23,911 nucleotides of DNA, from NCBI GenBank assembly GCA_030533315.1, contig JAUNJL010000014.1:1-23911 (forward strand). Reading direction: 5' to 3'. Shown piece after piece: positions 1-7,198 of this stretch; position 1 is the first letter of the stretch; every line of letters starts with the position of its first letter. The notes under the pieces are model-generated. The model did no database searches and was not told the DNA's origin. It saw only the letters and a list, made by a program, of their open reading frames with translations. Source of the DNA: Eubacteriales bacterium (GTDB lineage Bacteria > Bacillota_A > Clostridia > Lachnospirales > Lachnospiraceae). The translations under genes were made by a program, and so were the position numbers.

Positions 1-57
1 GTTTGTAAAGAATTTTCGAGAATCGTATGTGTTTCACTGTTTAGTTATCAAGGTTCT
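1..57 (-). other. Leader segment resembling an rRNA operon 5' leader
   Basis: Read on the minus strand, this stretch begins with AGAACCTTGATAACTAAACA and continues towards the window edge. In Clostridia, sequences of this form (xxCCTTGAxAACT) occur in the leader of 16S rRNA and in the 16S-23S spacer. It lies 30-90 bases downstream of the strong minus-strand promoter. No mature rRNA sequence is present in the window, so this is a leader by inference only. Confidence 0.45.
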
Positions 58-116
58 CTGTCGTCATTTCCTTGCGACAGCTTGTATATAATATCACAAG
101 CATCTCGCTTTGTCAA
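58..116 (-). promoter_or_regulatory. Strong leftward promoter, probably of an rRNA operon
   Basis: On the minus strand a -35 TTGACA (111-116) and a -10 TATTAT (88-93) are separated by 17 bases. Just downstream is a short inverted repeat CTGTCG/CGACAG (58-63 and 75-80). The leader then runs into a segment containing AACCTTGATAACTAAACAG, which resembles the boxA-like sequence found in Firmicutes rRNA leaders and spacers. No gene is reached before the window edge. The promoter is seen directly; the assignment to an rRNA operon is inference, and a tRNA operon is the main alternative. Confidence 0.65.
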
Positions 117-164
117 CAACTTTTTTTATTTTTTCTTTTCTTTTTTTCTTCAAAAAGCGAAAGA

Positions 165-192
165 AAAATCCGCCTCTTCCGAAGCGGATTTT
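165..192 (-). terminator. Terminator of the DUF5711-CvpA transcript
   Basis: A 9-bp perfect stem (AAAATCCGC 165-173 with GCGGATTTT 184-192) closes a 10-base loop. Read leftward, the stem is followed by TTTTCTTTCGCTTTTT, which is a good U-rich tail. It sits about 115 bases past the CvpA stop codon and just upstream of the rRNA-type promoter, so it insulates the two transcripts. The 165-305 region is otherwise T-rich with no credible gene. Confidence 0.7.
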
Positions 193-305
193 AGTATAGC
201 ATCCCATATGTCATTCGTCAAGTATTTTTTGCCGTTTTTTTCTATTTTTTTATTTTTTCAAAAATGGAATAGCACCGGCCTTTTCCTTCCATCATGCACC
301 GTCCC

Positions 306-1028
306 TTACCTTCCATAAAAGATCCCAGTAAACATCTGGATCAGAATGTTGTGCCGGTTTAGGAATGAAAGAAAAACGTCCTGCTCCACCAGCTCCATTC
401 CCTTTCTCCCAAACTCCGTCCCGCACAAAAGCATGAGCGCCAGAAGCGCCACCCATAAAAACACGATGCATTTGATCCCCCCGACCAATCCTCCGGCCAG
501 CTTGTTCGCACCATGAACCACCGGCAGCATGGTCAGGATGTGCAGCGCTCCCACCACCGCTTTTGTCACAAGAGTCACCAGGAGAAAGGAGATCAGAAAC
601 GAGATCCCGTTGACCGCAAGGATAGACAGATAATCCGCCACATAGTCCCCAAAGGTGGTGACTGCCAGATAACGGTAAACCTGGGCATTGTTGTTCTTGA
701 GAAGTCCTTCCTGCAAAAGCTTGGGAAGCCCCAGTTCCTCCACCACCCTATTTTGCTCCTGCTGGCCCACGGCCCTGCCATCCCCCGCCTGGTTTCTCAC
801 CATCTCCCGGCAATACTCCTGTACATTTCGATAGACAGGTGTTTTCTCCCTAATAAATTCATTGATATGGGGATTGATGGACCATATGATCAGAAAGGAC
901 AATACCGTGAAAAAAGCCGTCACGATCTCCTTTACAAATCCCCGATAATATCCCACGGCGCAGGCCACCGCCAACACCACCAGGGCTGCCGCCCCAAGCC
1001 ATGTCCAAGTCATGATCCCGAAACTCAC
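306..1028 (-). CDS. CvpA family membrane protein
   Basis: This 240-residue protein is strongly hydrophobic. It has membrane segments near residues 8-26, 33-52, about 140-165 and about 180-205, and a hydrophilic loop of roughly 80 residues (55-135) between the second and third. The topology, length and the N-terminal pattern (small hydrophobic segment, then GYYRGFVKEIVT) fit the CvpA family. Members were first described as needed for colicin V production in E. coli; the biochemical role in Firmicutes is not settled. The stop of the upstream DUF5711 gene is only two bases from this ATG, so the two are co-transcribed and probably translationally coupled. The terminator at 165-192 follows. Confident in the family, not in the function. 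Confidence 0.8.
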   Translation of the reverse strand: MSFGIMTWTWLGAAALVVLAVACAVGYYRGFVKEIVTAFFTVLSFLIIWSINPHINEFIREKTPVYRNVQEYCREMVRNQAGDGRAVGQQEQNRVVEELGLPKLLQEGLLKNNNAQVYRYLAVTTFGDYVADYLSILAVNGISFLISFLLVTLVTKAVVGALHILTMLPVVHGANKLAGGLVGGIKCIVFLWVALLALMLLCGTEFGRKGMELVEQDVFLSFLNRHNILIQMFTGIFYGR

Positions 1029-1030
1029 TT

Positions 1031-2269
1031 TCAGCTAAATTTGATCACGTGTACGCCGCTGTCCAGTACCAGCAGGTATTTGTTCCACCCCAGCTTAAGC
1101 AGATCGCTGATCGTCCCATCCACCGTCCCCATAAACTTCTCTGAGCCGTTGTCACTCATGACACAGATCTGTGAGCTGTTGTACATCAGAATATTCCCCC
1201 CGCTCATTTTGATGGTCGTGTAGGGAATGTTGAAATCTCTGCGGAACTTCAGCTTTCCTTTCGTGTTGTAGGCCTCCAGCGTATACAACTTATCCTTGCT
1301 GTCATTTTTGAATACCATTCCAATGGTGTCCTCGTCGTAGAAGGTGCTGACGATCTCCTTTTCCACCTTGACCGTCTCCACCTCCTTGGGAATCTGGCGG
1401 CCCTTATACAGGGTAAACCCATCATCCCTCACGGCCACGGACTGGTTCCCCTCCAGATACTGGATCTGGGGGACCACAACCCCCTCGTAGGTGTAACCGC
1501 TCACAATGCGGTCGTCCTCATTTTGCCCCACCTCTCCGAAATTATAAAACGCCACATAGCTGGTAGTCTCTCCGCCATCCACAAACTGATAGGCCACCAT
1601 CATGATCACTCCTTCATCGGATATGGCCACATCCAGCGGGTAGCCGGGATCATCAATCTGGGTCTGATTTTCTGCGATCAGGCTTCCATCTGTACTGTAA
1701 AAATTGATCCAGGTTTGATCTCCGCCGTCCAGAATGGCCGCCACGAGACCACTTTTGGAAACCCGGGCCTTCACGATCCCGTAGGAGGTGGTCACGCTTC
1801 CAGTGATCCCGTTTTTGTCGATCATCTTGATCATAGTGCCGTCCTTGTCTGCAATGACCGCCCGGCCCTCGCACACATCCGCCACAGGGTTCTGCATGTC
1901 ATACGTCTCGCTCCATACGGTGTCCAGGTTCTTGTTCACCATGGAAACCCCGTCCGGGCTGTAGCGTAGGATCTTCCCATCCATCTCCACGTATTCTGTG
2001 GAAACAATGTCCTCCTGTTCACTGGTTTTCAGAAGCTTGTAATCATGGTAGCTCCTTTTCTGCATGTAAAGAAGGACCAGAAGGACGGCGGCCGCCGCTG
2101 CTGCCGCTGCCAGGATCGTCTTTTTCACGGCGTCCCGCTTCTTTTTGGCTGCCCTGCCTGTCGGCGCCCCCTGCTCCGAAGCCATCTGCGCCCTGGCCAG
2201 CTTCGCCTTCTGGGCCTTCAAACGTCTTCTTTTCCATTGTTTCTTGAACTCTCTGAATGTATTCGACAT
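1031..2269 (-). CDS. DUF5711-like single-pass membrane protein with beta-propeller-like ectodomain
   Basis: The 412-residue protein starts with a very basic cytoplasmic segment (about residues 7-50, rich in Lys/Arg/Ala). One membrane helix follows (about 50-69, mostly Ala/Val/Leu), then an extracellular domain of about 340 residues. That domain is built of short beta-rich repeats with recurring D-G-x and S-x-D-G turns, like a WD40/PQQ-type propeller. The architecture fits DUF5711, a family I know mainly from Lachnospiraceae; its function is unknown. There is no signal peptidase site, so it should stay anchored type II. The ATG has AAGGAAG five bases upstream. It is first in a two-gene unit with the CvpA-like gene, suggesting both act at the membrane or cell wall. 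The family name rests on recall of architecture, so moderate confidence. Confidence 0.7.
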   Translation of the reverse strand: MSNTFREFKKQWKRRRLKAQKAKLARAQMASEQGAPTGRAAKKKRDAVKKTILAAAAAAAAVLLVLLYMQKRSYHDYKLLKTSEQEDIVSTEYVEMDGKILRYSPDGVSMVNKNLDTVWSETYDMQNPVADVCEGRAVIADKDGTMIKMIDKNGITGSVTTSYGIVKARVSKSGLVAAILDGGDQTWINFYSTDGSLIAENQTQIDDPGYPLDVAISDEGVIMMVAYQFVDGGETTSYVAFYNFGEVGQNEDDRIVSGYTYEGVVVPQIQYLEGNQSVAVRDDGFTLYKGRQIPKEVETVKVEKEIVSTFYDEDTIGMVFKNDSKDKLYTLEAYNTKGKLKFRRDFNIPYTTIKMSGGNILMYNSSQICVMSDNGSEKFMGTVDGTISDLLKLGWNKYLLVLDSGVHVIKFS

Positions 2270-2337
2270 ATTCTTCCTTACCTTACCTAAGATTACTCCA
2301 GATGCCTTACGCGGCCCAGTTCTCCCTGAGTGACCCC

Positions 2338-2367
2338 ATTATAGCACAATCCCTCACGGAAGTACAA
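2338..2367 (-). promoter_or_regulatory. Promoter for the DUF5711-CvpA operon
   Basis: On the minus strand TATAAT (2338-2343) is preceded by TTGTAC (2362-2367) with an 18-base spacer. The -35 lies inside the 3' end of the upstream LysM gene (stop at 2354). The spacing to the DUF5711 start leaves a leader of about 60 bases. The -10 is perfect; the -35 matches at four of six positions. Confidence 0.5.
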
Positions 2368-3718
2368 TGACTTGTCCCGGATAAATCGTCTGATTCTCCG
2401 TCAGGCCGTTCAGCAGGCAGATTTGAGAGATCTGATCCATGGTCCCATATTTTGCAACGCTGATCTGATAAAGAGTGTCTCCCGGCCGGATCACATAGGT
2501 CTCACGGACAGACTCCCCCGTCAGCGCCGCCGATCGGCTCTCCTGTGATGGGGTAGGTTCCGGAGCAGGTGTCTCACCAGCCTTTGACGGCTCCGGGGCA
2601 TCTATCGTCTCCTCAAGGGCCTCCTGCTCCGAACTGGCCTCCTGCTCCTCCCTCTGCGCAAGAGCCTCCCTCCGCTTTGCCTTTCTGGCATCGGATTCCT
2701 CCCGGTAGTATCGAGAGCTTTCTTCCACCGCACCCTCACTGACAGTCTGCTCTTCCGCCGGTACCACAGATGGAACCGGCGTCTCCTCCGGTATCTGCGT
2801 CACCTCAGCCGCCTCCCTCTGAGGATAAGCGGACGGAGAAAGAACCAGCTCCTGTACCACGGCCCTGGAGGCCGCCTCCTGCTCCTTAGCCTCCCGCAGG
2901 ATCTGATAATTCCGGTAAAAGCTGCCTCCCACGGCCAGCACCGCCAACACCATGCAGGCCGTCGCCGCATAAGAAAACAGGGAGCCATGCGTCCCTGCCT
3001 CTTCCGTCCTCTCCTCCTTTTCCTCCTCTTTTTTTCCAACCTCCTTTTTGTTTCTTATCATCTTTCGGAAGGCCTTCACCGCCTCATCCTCAATGACCTC
3101 CGCCGGCGCCTGCTTCAGCCTTTGCCCCTCCTTCAGCATATACTCCTGCATCAGAGGATTTTTTTCGTAATAAATGTAATAACCGCTCTGACGAACCATA
3201 CTTCCGTTCTCATACCGAAAAAAAGCCTCCTCACGTTCCGCAGGCTCCATGAGCATCAGCACCTTTTCCCCTCCAAAGTCTCTTAAATGAACCTTTGTAA
3301 ACAGCTCCGACGCTTCCATCGGAAGCTGCTGTGCGGAAAAGAACCATCCCACCACCTCCTGATGAGGAAAGCTTTCCTTTTGTTCTTCATGTATTTTCTC
3401 CCACACCTGGGGAGAAAAATCAATGTGGTCCACCGCCGCCTCCGTCCCCTCTGCCAGAAGCGCTCCTTTGATAAACAGATAAGAAGTCCCCTCGTTCCAT
3501 CTCACCTCCCCGGTGAGCACGGCCAGAGCGCAGGCGCTTCCCCTTCTGGCCGGCTCTGCATCGGAAAGCCTTACCAAAAAGGTGTACACGTAATCCTCCA
3601 TATAGATCCTGCTGTTTCCCCCGATCAGCCCTATCTGACGTATGTTCCTGGGAATGGAAAAACCCCCGTCGCCGCCCTTTGCACCCTGCTTTTCATCCTG
3701 ATAAATGACTTCTATCAT
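2354..3718 (-). CDS. Membrane LysM protein with degenerate MPN/JAB-like N-terminal domain
   Basis: The protein has 454 residues from the ATG at 3718. A GTG three codons upstream (3727) lies within the ribosome site AAGGGG and is unlikely to be used. Layout: an N-terminal alpha/beta domain (about 5-195), a basic linker, one membrane helix (about 248-268), a Glu/Ser/Pro-rich extracellular stalk (about 275-400), and a C-terminal LysM domain (about 408-454) with the YxIxxGDTLxxISxxxYG pattern. LysM binds peptidoglycan glycan, so the protein links cytoplasm and wall. The N-terminal domain contains VVGWFFSA, where JAMM/MPN metalloproteases have GW[YF]HSH; both zinc-binding His residues are absent. 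I infer a non-catalytic MPN-like fold. The LysM and membrane calls are firm; the MPN call is tentative. Confidence 0.75.
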   Translation of the reverse strand: MIEVIYQDEKQGAKGGDGGFSIPRNIRQIGLIGGNSRIYMEDYVYTFLVRLSDAEPARRGSACALAVLTGEVRWNEGTSYLFIKGALLAEGTEAAVDHIDFSPQVWEKIHEEQKESFPHQEVVGWFFSAQQLPMEASELFTKVHLRDFGGEKVLMLMEPAEREEAFFRYENGSMVRQSGYYIYYEKNPLMQEYMLKEGQRLKQAPAEVIEDEAVKAFRKMIRNKKEVGKKEEEKEERTEEAGTHGSLFSYAATACMVLAVLAVGGSFYRNYQILREAKEQEAASRAVVQELVLSPSAYPQREAAEVTQIPEETPVPSVVPAEEQTVSEGAVEESSRYYREESDARKAKRREALAQREEQEASSEQEALEETIDAPEPSKAGETPAPEPTPSQESRSAALTGESVRETYVIRPGDTLYQISVAKYGTMDQISQICLLNGLTENQTIYPGQVIVLP

Positions 3719-3763
3719 AGTTATCACCCCTTCGGGTATCAGAATAGCACAAGGAATTTGCGG

Positions 3764-3792
3764 ATTTTAGCAGAATGTAAGGCCTGTATCAA
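3764..3792 (-). promoter_or_regulatory. Promoter for the LysM membrane protein gene
   Basis: On the minus strand TTGATA (3787-3792) and TAAAAT (3764-3769) are separated by 17 bases, close to the vegetative consensus. The expected start lies about 40 bases upstream of the ATG at 3718. The element is back to back with the sporulation-type promoter of yyaC. Confidence 0.6.
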
Positions 3793-3818
3793 GGAATTTA
3801 ACGACACATTTTGCATGT

Positions 3819-3848
3819 GCATATTTTTTCTCATTTTGGGATAAGATG
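3819..3848 (+). promoter_or_regulatory. Sigma-F-type forespore promoter of yyaC
   Basis: GCATA (3819-3823) is followed after 15 bases by GGATAAGATG (3839-3848). The sigma-F consensus known from Bacillus subtilis is roughly GYWTA-N15/16-GGnnAnAnTR, and this matches nine of ten positions in the -10 part. The upstream in-frame ATG at 3846 lies inside this -10 element, which argues for the downstream start at 3879. Confidence 0.6.
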
Positions 3849-3878
3849 GTTGTAAACAACACCAGCGGGAGGACCATC

Positions 3879-4442
3879 ATGTCGTTTTATGTGGATACGA
3901 AGCGGGAAGATTCCTGCAAGGAAATTGCCCGGCTGTTAAAAAGCTGCATCCTCCACCACCCGGGGGCCTGGTCGGAGCTGGTCTTTCTCTGCATTGGCAG
4001 TGACCGGATGACCGGTGACTGCCTGGGCCCCTATATTGGGCACCAGCTCAGCAGCCGCTCCATCCATGGGATCTTTGTCTACGGCACACTTCAGCAGCCC
4101 GTTCATGCCCTGAATCTTTCCAGGATCTCAGAGGCCATCCGCATCCGTCATCCCCAGGGGCTAGTCATAGCCATCGATGCCTCCCTAGGTGAAAAAAAGC
4201 ACCTGGGTTATGTGACCATCGGAAATGGAGCACTTTACCCAGGTGCCGGAGTGCGAAAAAAACTGCCTCCTGTGGGAGATATTCATATTACAGGAATCGT
4301 CAACATGTCCGGCGTTCTGGAGCAGCTGACCCTTCAGACCACCCGCCTGTCAACGGTGATCGCCCTTGGGGACACCATTACCCAGGGAATCCTGGATGTG
4401 CTTCCCCGGGAAAGACTCACGCAGAGAGAATCCCTCCCCTGA
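3879..4442 (+). CDS. yyaC: Spore protease YyaC (GPR-like, DUF1256)
   Basis: The 187-residue product has the YyaC core: FLCIGSDRMTGDCLGP (about 37-51), IDASLG (about 99-104) and a GIVNMSGVLE segment (about 139-148). YyaC is related to germination protease GPR, which degrades small acid-soluble spore proteins; its own substrate is not well defined. The start at 3879 is chosen because GGGAGG lies six bases upstream. The earlier ATG (3846) has no good ribosome site and overlaps the promoter -10 element. The gene stands alone between divergent LysM and convergent transketolase genes. Its presence, with a sigma-F-like promoter, is evidence that the organism forms endospores. Confidence 0.88.
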   Translation: MSFYVDTKREDSCKEIARLLKSCILHHPGAWSELVFLCIGSDRMTGDCLGPYIGHQLSSRSIHGIFVYGTLQQPVHALNLSRISEAIRIRHPQGLVIAIDASLGEKKHLGYVTIGNGALYPGAGVRKKLPPVGDIHITGIVNMSGVLEQLTLQTTRLSTVIALGDTITQGILDVLPRERLTQRESLP

Positions 4443-4487
4443 GCCTCCATGTTCCTCCTACCGGGAAGGACGCACTTTCCTGCGCCC

Positions 4488-4543
4488 GCATCTCAGGGGC
4501 ATGGTCCCAAAGATCTGATTCCAGGACGGCTATCCTGAGATGC
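4488..4543. repeat. Inverted repeat between convergent yyaC and transketolase genes
   Basis: GCATCTCAGG (4488-4497) and CCTGAGATGC (4534-4543) form a perfect 10-bp inverted repeat, with an inner GTCC/GGAC pair (4504-4507 and 4524-4527). It lies in the 113-base gap between two genes that converge. No T-tract follows on either strand, so it is not a standard intrinsic terminator. It may still end or stabilise transcripts from either side. Confidence 0.45.
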
Positions 4544-4555
4544 AGGCCGAAAATA

Positions 4556-5497
4556 TCATCCCAGAAACGCCTTGATCTGCTTGTAGATACCCGCTGCGTC
4601 AAGTCCGTATTTCTCCAGAAGGGCAGGAGCTGCGCCGGACTCTCCGTATACGTCGTTGATACCGATCCGCTTCACGGGAACCGGAGCCTTTTCGGACAGA
4701 CATTCGCACACGGCGCCTCCAAGGCCTCCGATGATGGAATGCTCCTCCACGGTAACCACCTTGCCGGTCTCCTTTGCGGCAGCAACCACAAGGTCCTCGT
4801 CCAGAGGCTTGATGGTGTGGATGTTGATCACCTTTGCCTCAACACCATCCTCCGCCAGCATTTTTGCGGCCTCCAGGGATGCCCCCACGCAAAGTCCGTT
4901 TGCGATGATGGTCACGTCCCCTCCCTCACGGAGAACGATGCCCTTTCCCAGCTCGAACTTATAGTCCGGGTTGTCGTTGATCACTGGCACCGCAAGACGC
5001 CCAAACCTCATGTAAACGGGACCCACGTGCTCGTATGCGGCTGCCACCATGGCCTTTGCCTCAATGTCGTCGGAGGGGCTGGCGACCACCATGCCCGGGA
5101 TGGTACGCATCAGGGCAAAGTCCTCGCAGCACTGATGGGTGGCACCGTCCTCACCCACGGAGATTCCGCCGTGCGTCGCCCCGATCTTCACGTTCAGCTT
5201 GGGATAACCCACAGAATTGCGCACCTGCTCAAAGGCCCGCCCTGCTGCAAACATGGCGAAGGTGCTTGCAAAGGGAACCTTTCCGGTGGATGCGATACCT
5301 GCCGCGATCCCCATCATGTTGCACTCTGCAATACCGCAGTCAATGTGACGCTCCGGATACACTTTTTTGAACATTGCAGTCTGGGTAGCGGCGGCAAGGT
5401 CAGCATCCAGCACAACAACGTCCTCATGATCTTTTCCTAATTCTACGAGAGCCTCCCCGTAGCTTGCTCTTGTCGCGATCTTCTTTATTTCTGACAT
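4556..5497 (-). CDS. Transketolase, C-terminal subunit
   Basis: This 313-residue protein corresponds to the second half of transketolase: the pyrimidine-binding domain plus the C-terminal domain. The catalytic Glu of the TPP-activating motif is in CGIAECNMMG (Glu58), followed by STFAMFAAGRAFEQVR and THGGISVGEDGATHQ. With the upstream subunit it makes a two-gene transketolase, which moves two-carbon units between sugar phosphates in the non-oxidative pentose phosphate pathway. Its start overlaps the end of the N-terminal subunit gene by 13 bases, so the two should be translated together. Split transketolases are common in Clostridia. There is no canonical terminator after the stop, only the inverted repeat at 4488-4543. 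Confidence 0.93.
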   Translation of the reverse strand: MSEIKKIATRASYGEALVELGKDHEDVVVLDADLAAATQTAMFKKVYPERHIDCGIAECNMMGIAAGIASTGKVPFASTFAMFAAGRAFEQVRNSVGYPKLNVKIGATHGGISVGEDGATHQCCEDFALMRTIPGMVVASPSDDIEAKAMVAAAYEHVGPVYMRFGRLAVPVINDNPDYKFELGKGIVLREGGDVTIIANGLCVGASLEAAKMLAEDGVEAKVINIHTIKPLDEDLVVAAAKETGKVVTVEEHSIIGGLGGAVCECLSEKAPVPVKRIGINDVYGESGAAPALLEKYGLDAAGIYKQIKAFLG

Positions 5498-6324
5498 AAT
5501 GCTTCACCTGCCTTCTCCAATTCTTCCATAGCCTGCGCGTACTGCTCATCATTCGGCGCTTTTCCGTGCCATCCGACCTGTCCCTCCATGAAGGATACGC
5601 CCTTGCCCTTCACGGTCTTCATAACGATGGCGGACGGCATACCCTTCACGCCTCTCGCCTCGTCAAAAGCAGCCTTCAGCTGATCCATGTCGTTGCCATC
5701 CTCCACATCGATCACGTGAAAATTGAAGGCCTCCAGCTTTTTGTCAATGGGATAGGGTGAGCACACATCCTCAACCTTACCGTCGATCTGCAGACCGTTG
5801 TTGTCCACGATCACCACAAGGTTGTCCAGCTTTCTGGAGCCTGCGAACATGGCAGCCTCCCAAACCTGACCCTCCTGGATCTCCCCGTCGCCCAGCAGGG
5901 TGTACACCCGGTAAGCGTCGCCGCTTAATTTTGCGGAAAGGGCCATTCCCACTGCTGCGGAGATGCCCTGTCCCAGGGAACCGCTGGACATGTCAACACC
6001 GGGAATGTGCTTCATATCCGGATGCCCCTGAAGGTAGGAGCCCAGATGACGAAGCGTCTTCAAATCCTCCTTGGGGAAATATCCTCTCTCGGCAAGGACA
6101 GAATAAAGGCCCGGAGCCGTGTGGCCCTTGGAAAGGACAAAGCGGTCCCTGTCTGCCTTCTTCGGATCCTTGGGATCGATGTTCATCTCTGCAAAATAAA
6201 GATATGTAAACACGTCTGCCGCAGACAAGGATCCGCCTGGATGTCCTGCCTTTGCAGCGTGAACTGCAGTCACGATGTCCTTGCGGACCTCGTTCGCAAC
6301 CTTTTGAAGCTCTAATTTCTCCAT
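5485..6324 (-). CDS. Transketolase, N-terminal subunit
   Basis: This 279-residue thiamine diphosphate-binding half of transketolase shows GHPGG (27-31), KGHTAP (66-71), and the TPP/Mg motif GDGEIQEG (145-152) paired with Asn175/176. The start is the ATG at 6324, with AAGGAG nine bases upstream. A longer in-frame extension to 6429 lacks family similarity and overlaps the end of the transaldolase gene. It lies 52 bases downstream of the transaldolase gene and overlaps the C-terminal subunit, giving an operon tal-tktN-tktC for the non-oxidative pentose phosphate branch. In organisms of this type the branch supplies ribose phosphate and allows pentose fermentation. Confidence 0.93.
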   Translation of the reverse strand: MEKLELQKVANEVRKDIVTAVHAAKAGHPGGSLSAADVFTYLYFAEMNIDPKDPKKADRDRFVLSKGHTAPGLYSVLAERGYFPKEDLKTLRHLGSYLQGHPDMKHIPGVDMSSGSLGQGISAAVGMALSAKLSGDAYRVYTLLGDGEIQEGQVWEAAMFAGSRKLDNLVVIVDNNGLQIDGKVEDVCSPYPIDKKLEAFNFHVIDVEDGNDMDQLKAAFDEARGVKGMPSAIVMKTVKGKGVSFMEGQVGWHGKAPNDEQYAQAMEELEKAGEALCQK

Positions 6325-6376
6325 TCTTATATTCTCCTTTTTTGTACGATGGGTAAGATCATATGGACAGCCGGCA

Positions 6377-7030
6377 TCACTGGCCAAACACGGCCTTATA
6401 ATCCGCCTGGAACTTCTCAATCCCTGCATCTGTCAGAGGATGATGAAGCATCTGCTCCAACACCTTGTAGGGTACGGTGGCAATGTCCGCCCCGGCAAGA
6501 GCACACTGCGTCACATGGATGGGATGACGAACGCTGGCCGCAATGATCTCGGTATCCACATCCGCAGCGGCAAAGATGTCTGCGATCTGCTCGATCAGCT
6601 GCACGCCATCCGTGGAGATGTCATCCAGTCTGCCAAGGAACGGAGAAACGTAAGTAGCGCCTGCCCTCGCCGCCAGCAGCGCCTGGTTTGCCGTGAAGAC
6701 CAGCGTCACGTTCGTCTTGATCCCCTCTTTTGTCAGAACCTTCACCGCTTTCAGACCTTCGCCAGTCATAGGGATCTTCACCACCATGTTGGGATGGATC
6801 TTGGCGATCTCCCGGCCCTCACGGATCATACCTTCCGCATCTGTGGTCGTCGCTTTTACCTCACCGCTGATGGGGCCGTCCACGATCTCAGTGATCTCCT
6901 TGATCACCTCGTTGAAGTCTCTTCCTTCCTTGGCAATCAGGGATGGGTTCGTCGTAACTCCACAAATGATACCCATATCGTTTGCGGCCTTGATGTCCTC
7001 TACTTTGGCAGTGTCAATAAAAAATTTCAT
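6377..7030 (-). CDS. Transaldolase, short (FSA/TalC-like) type
   Basis: The 217-residue product starts [14 protein letters not shown], typical of the short transaldolase subfamily. The Schiff-base lysine is Lys85 in VVKIPMT. Two positions known to separate fructose-6-phosphate aldolase from transaldolase can be read: Glu57 (GEVKAT, where FSA has Gln59) and Phe112 (LVFTA, where FSA has Tyr131). Both favour true transaldolase activity: sedoheptulose-7-phosphate + glyceraldehyde-3-phosphate to erythrose-4-phosphate + fructose-6-phosphate. The ATG at 7030 has AGGAGG ten bases upstream; the in-frame extension to 7135 runs into the promoter. First gene of the tal-transketolase operon, with its own promoter. 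Confidence 0.92.
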   Translation of the reverse strand: MKFFIDTAKVEDIKAANDMGIICGVTTNPSLIAKEGRDFNEVIKEITEIVDGPISGEVKATTTDAEGMIREGREIAKIHPNMVVKIPMTGEGLKAVKVLTKEGIKTNVTLVFTANQALLAARAGATYVSPFLGRLDDISTDGVQLIEQIADIFAAADVDTEIIAASVRHPIHVTQCALAGADIATVPYKVLEQMLHHPLTDAGIEKFQADYKAVFGQ

Positions 7031-7107
7031 GATGCGCTTTCCTCCTGTTCTCGCATACCCAGGCAGCCTCCTTTGTCCAGCTGCCGCCTCTTTTCTGTTT
7101 CTACTAT

Positions 7108-7135
7108 AGTATAACAGTTCCATTTCTGCGGTCAA
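7108..7135 (-). promoter_or_regulatory. Promoter of the transaldolase-transketolase operon
   Basis: On the minus strand TTGACC (7130-7135) and TATACT (7108-7113) are separated by 16 bases. The leader to the ATG at 7030 is about 70 bases. The element lies downstream of recR, so the pentose phosphate genes can be transcribed separately from the dnaX-recR block. Confidence 0.6.
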
Positions 7136-7148
7136 GACACCGCATTTA

Positions 7149-7175
7149 TTTATTAATAAAATCTTTATTAATAAT
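7149..7175. repeat. AT-rich palindromic direct repeat upstream of tal promoter
   Basis: TTTATTAATAAA (7149-7160) is a perfect palindrome and is repeated 15 bases on as TTTATTAATAAT (7164-7175). The pair lies 14-40 bases upstream of the tal -35 box. Two nearly identical palindromes at a 15-base step could be a regulator site or an UP-like AT element. Neither role can be decided from sequence. Confidence 0.4.
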
Positions 7176-7198
7176 CCATGTTTGGATTTCCAGGGACG

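Noticed and set aside
82..318. 78-codon rightward frame near the left edge
   Set aside because: It translates a T-rich intergenic region containing a terminator and a promoter, giving runs of Phe and Ser. No ribosome site.
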